In this document: positions 22,434-23,672 of the stretch, piece after piece | Numbering within the stretch: position 1 is the stretch's first letter | Layout: the number at the start of each line of letters is the position of its first letter | DNA from: an uncultured Eubacteriales bacterium | GTDB lineage: Bacteria > Bacillota > Clostridia > Oscillospirales > Oscillospiraceae | Assembly (NCBI GenBank): GCA_900546255.1 | Contig: URCB01000027.1 | Coordinates: 1-23,672 of the forward strand | Direction of reading: 5' to 3' | DNA: 23,672 bases | The notes under the pieces: generated by a model | Seen by the model: the letters and a program-made list of their open reading frames with translations, nothing else | What the model was told of the DNA's origin: nothing | The model's database searches: none | Made by a program: the position numbers and the translations under genes

Positions 22434-23045
22434 ATGGACACCCCCATCATCACCATCGGCCGGGAGTACGGCGCCGGCGGCCACACCGTGGCCCGGATCA
22501 TCGCCCAGCGCCTGGGCATCCCCGCCTATGACAAGGAGATCATCAAGCTCACCGCCGAGGAGAGCGGCCTGAACGAGGCGGTCCTCCAGAGCACCGAGGA
22601 GAGCGACGGCCTGCGGAAGCTCATCAGCTGGTTTCTGCCCAGCGGGGCGGTGTCCACCTATGACCAGGCCATTTTGGCCCAGGCCCAAGTGATCCGCAAC
22701 ATCGCCGCCCAGGGCCCCTGCGTCATCGTGGGCCGGGGGGCGGATTATATCCTCCGGGACCTGCCCAACGTGGTGAACGTCTTCCTCTACGCCAACCGGG
22801 AGGACAAGCTCCGCTACGCCATGGACACCTATGGGGACAGTCCGGAGCAGGCCGCCCGCCGGGTGCGCCAGTCCGACGCCGCCCGGGAGTCCTATTACCA
22901 CTACCTCACCAAGAAAAAGTGGGGGGATCTGAAGAACTACCACCTCAGCCTGAACACCAGCCCCGTGGGCAAGGCAGCCTGCGCGGAGCTCATCCTCCAG
23001 TACGCCCAGCGGGCGGCGGAGGGGGAGCGGAAGGCCTTGCCCTAA
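22434..23045 (+). CDS. Cytidylate kinase-like family protein
   Basis: A 203-residue P-loop NTPase-fold protein. The start PIITIGREYGAGGHTVARII (4-23) is the characteristic glycine loop of the cytidylate_kin2 group, followed by LGIPAYDKEIIKLTAEESG; VIVGRGADYILRD (97-109) and VFLYANREDKLRYAMD (115-130) follow. It has less resemblance to true CMP kinase (Cmk), so the substrate may be a different nucleotide or phosphorylated metabolite. Many gut Clostridia carry several copies of this poorly characterised family. GGAGAGGAGG precedes ATG 22434. A strong terminator follows. Confidence 0.87.
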   Translation: MDTPIITIGREYGAGGHTVARIIAQRLGIPAYDKEIIKLTAEESGLNEAVLQSTEESDGLRKLISWFLPSGAVSTYDQAILAQAQVIRNIAAQGPCVIVGRGADYILRDLPNVVNVFLYANREDKLRYAMDTYGDSPEQAARRVRQSDAARESYYHYLTKKKWGDLKNYHLSLNTSPVGKAACAELILQYAQRAAEGERKALP

Positions 23046-23053
23046 CAAAAAGC

Positions 23054-23091
23054 ACAGCCACAGCGCCTGTCCAGGCGCTGTGGCTGTCTTT
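23054..23091 (+). terminator. Intrinsic terminator after the kinase-like gene
   Basis: A perfect 15-bp stem (23054-23068 with 23073-23087) with loop GTCC is followed by CTTTTCC. On the minus strand the stem is followed by GCTTTTTGTT, so it could act both ways. It separates the reductase-kinase pair from the rpoB promoter. Confidence 0.9.
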
Positions 23092-23135
23092 TCCGCTGAA
23101 AAAGGAAGGGGAACAAAAAAAGCCCGGGGAAAGCG

Positions 23136-23164
23136 TTGACTTTCCTCCCGGCAAATGGTAGAAT
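23136..23164 (+). promoter_or_regulatory. Promoter of rpoB
   Basis: TTGACT (23136-23141) and TAGAAT (23159-23164) are 17 nt apart. Transcription should start near 23171, leaving an untranslated leader of about 160 nt. The gene thus has its own promoter rather than depending on rplL read-through. Confidence 0.8.
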
Positions 23165-23170
23165 AGCTTG

Positions 23171-23332
23171 ATATTATCTGCAGAGCGAAAGGGGATTTCC
23201 TCCCACTCTGGAGACAGTATAGCAGAAAATCGTGAAAAAGACAACAGGGAATTTAAAGTTTTTTCCACGCCCCCGCGTGATCGCAAGCAATCAGGAGAGA
23301 CACCTTTTCAACGAAAGGACTGGTCAAGAGCA
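23171..23332 (+). promoter_or_regulatory. Untranslated leader of rpoB
   Basis: About 160 nt, AT-richer than the genes around it. It can form CAGAG/CTCTG (a 5-bp stem near 23180-23210) and contains TTTTTT after a weak GGAA/TTCC pairing, but no convincing terminator. The site before the start codon (AAAGGA at 23314-23319, 13 nt away) is weak and distant, which may allow translational control. Confidence 0.45.
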
Positions 23333-23672
23333 ATGGTAAAGGATGTATACTTCGGAAAGACCCTTCGCAAAAGCTTTGCCCGCCATGAAGAAGTGCTGGA
23401 GATGCCCAACCTTCTGGAGATCCAGAAGAAGTCCTACCAGTGGTTCCTGGACACCGGCCTCCGGGAGGTCTTCCGGGATGTGGCCGCCATCGGCGACTAC
23501 GCCGGCAACCTGGAGCTGTCCTTCATCGACTTCACCATGGACGAGCAGCCCAAGTACTCCGTGGAGGAGTGCAAAGCCCGGGACGCCACCTACGCCGCCC
23601 CGCTGAAGGTCAAGGTCCGCCTGCGCAACAAGGAGACCGAGGAGATCAAGGAGCAGGAGATCTTCATGGGGG
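23333..23672 (+). CDS. rpoB: DNA-directed RNA polymerase subunit beta (5' part, cut by window edge)
   Basis: The first 113 codons of the beta subunit, which forms one pincer of the RNA polymerase active-site cleft and the rifampicin pocket (beyond the window). The N-terminal beta signature is clear: [20 protein letters not shown], then [19 protein letters not shown], and [20 protein letters not shown] followed by EQEIFMG where the frame leaves the window. ATG 23333 fits the family start; no better in-frame start was found upstream. In most Firmicutes rpoB lies upstream of the S10 operon behind rplJL; here it follows rplQ and two unrelated genes. Confidence 0.96.
   Translation, partial: MVKDVYFGKTLRKSFARHEEVLEMPNLLEIQKKSYQWFLDTGLREVFRDVAAIGDYAGNLELSFIDFTMDEQPKYSVEECKARDATYAAPLKVKVRLRNKETEEIKEQEIFMG

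Noticed and set aside
21753..23048. Long minus-strand open frame opposite the reductase and kinase-like genes
   Set aside because: Gly/Val/His-rich antisense composition; the plus strand has both ribosome-binding sites and recognisable motifs.
1..23672. CRISPR arrays, insertion sequences, phage genes, tRNA or rRNA genes
   Set aside because: No spaced direct repeats, transposase or integrase motifs, tRNA cloverleafs or rRNA segments were noticed on either strand.

Overview
The window comes from a G+C-rich member of the Clostridia. Gene order, Gram-positive-type ribosomal protein variants, strong AGGAGG ribosome-binding sites and a fermentative CoA-transferase best fit the Oscillospiraceae (Flavonifractor / Lawsonibacter / Intestinimonas-like gut anaerobes). 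The lineage is an inference; no rRNA gene is present to fix it.

Layout. (1) 1-2515, minus strand: an acetyl-CoA hydrolase/transferase-family CoA-transferase and an arylamine N-acetyltransferase, each with its own promoter and a terminator-like hairpin behind it. (2) 2584-4583, plus strand: a compact GntR(YtrA-type) regulator - ABC ATPase - ABC-2 permease operon with an excellent promoter, a palindromic operator and a strong terminator. (3) 4596-5272, minus strand: an orphan TetR regulator with a palindrome on its own -35 box. (4) 5205-5828: a 624-nt gene-free stretch with several inverted repeats, the promoter of the ribosomal operon and a leader of about 268 nt that looks like an unrecognised structured regulatory RNA. 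(5) 5829-21652: the complete S10-spc-alpha series, rpsJ-rplC-rplD-rplW-rplB-rpsS-rplV-rpsC-rplP-rpmC-rpsQ-rplN-rplX-rplE-rpsZ-rpsH-rplF-rplR-rpsE-rpmD-rplO-secY-adk-map-(KOW protein)-infA-rpmJ-rpsM-rpsK-rpsD-rpoA-rplQ, all on the plus strand, closed by a strong intrinsic terminator. (6) 21736-23091: an FMN-dependent reductase and a cytidylate-kinase-like gene with their own promoter and terminator. (7) 23136-23672: promoter, untranslated leader and the first 113 codons of rpoB, which runs off the window.

How it works together. Region 5 supplies most of the ribosome, the Sec translocon channel, adenylate kinase, methionine aminopeptidase, IF1 and RNA polymerase alpha as one co-directional block in which most genes are 10-20 nt apart or overlap by 1-4 nt. 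The exceptions are the informative part: the S10 leader (268 nt), the S10-L3 spacer (151 nt), the S14-S8 spacer (177 nt), the S4-rpoA spacer (77 nt) and the rpoA-L17 spacer (51 nt) are all longer than the rest and each holds at least one strong inverted repeat. These are the natural places to look for ribosomal-protein feedback or mRNA processing sites.

Most notable observation: in the S10 leader, 5645-5659 can pair with 5757-5770 (14 bp, one G-U, one bulged C), enclosing three further hairpins and overlapping the lower stem of a terminator hairpin whose U6 run touches the rpsJ ribosome-binding site. This is a plausible attenuator architecture that I cannot match to a named RNA family. No tRNA, rRNA, CRISPR array, insertion sequence or phage gene was seen.
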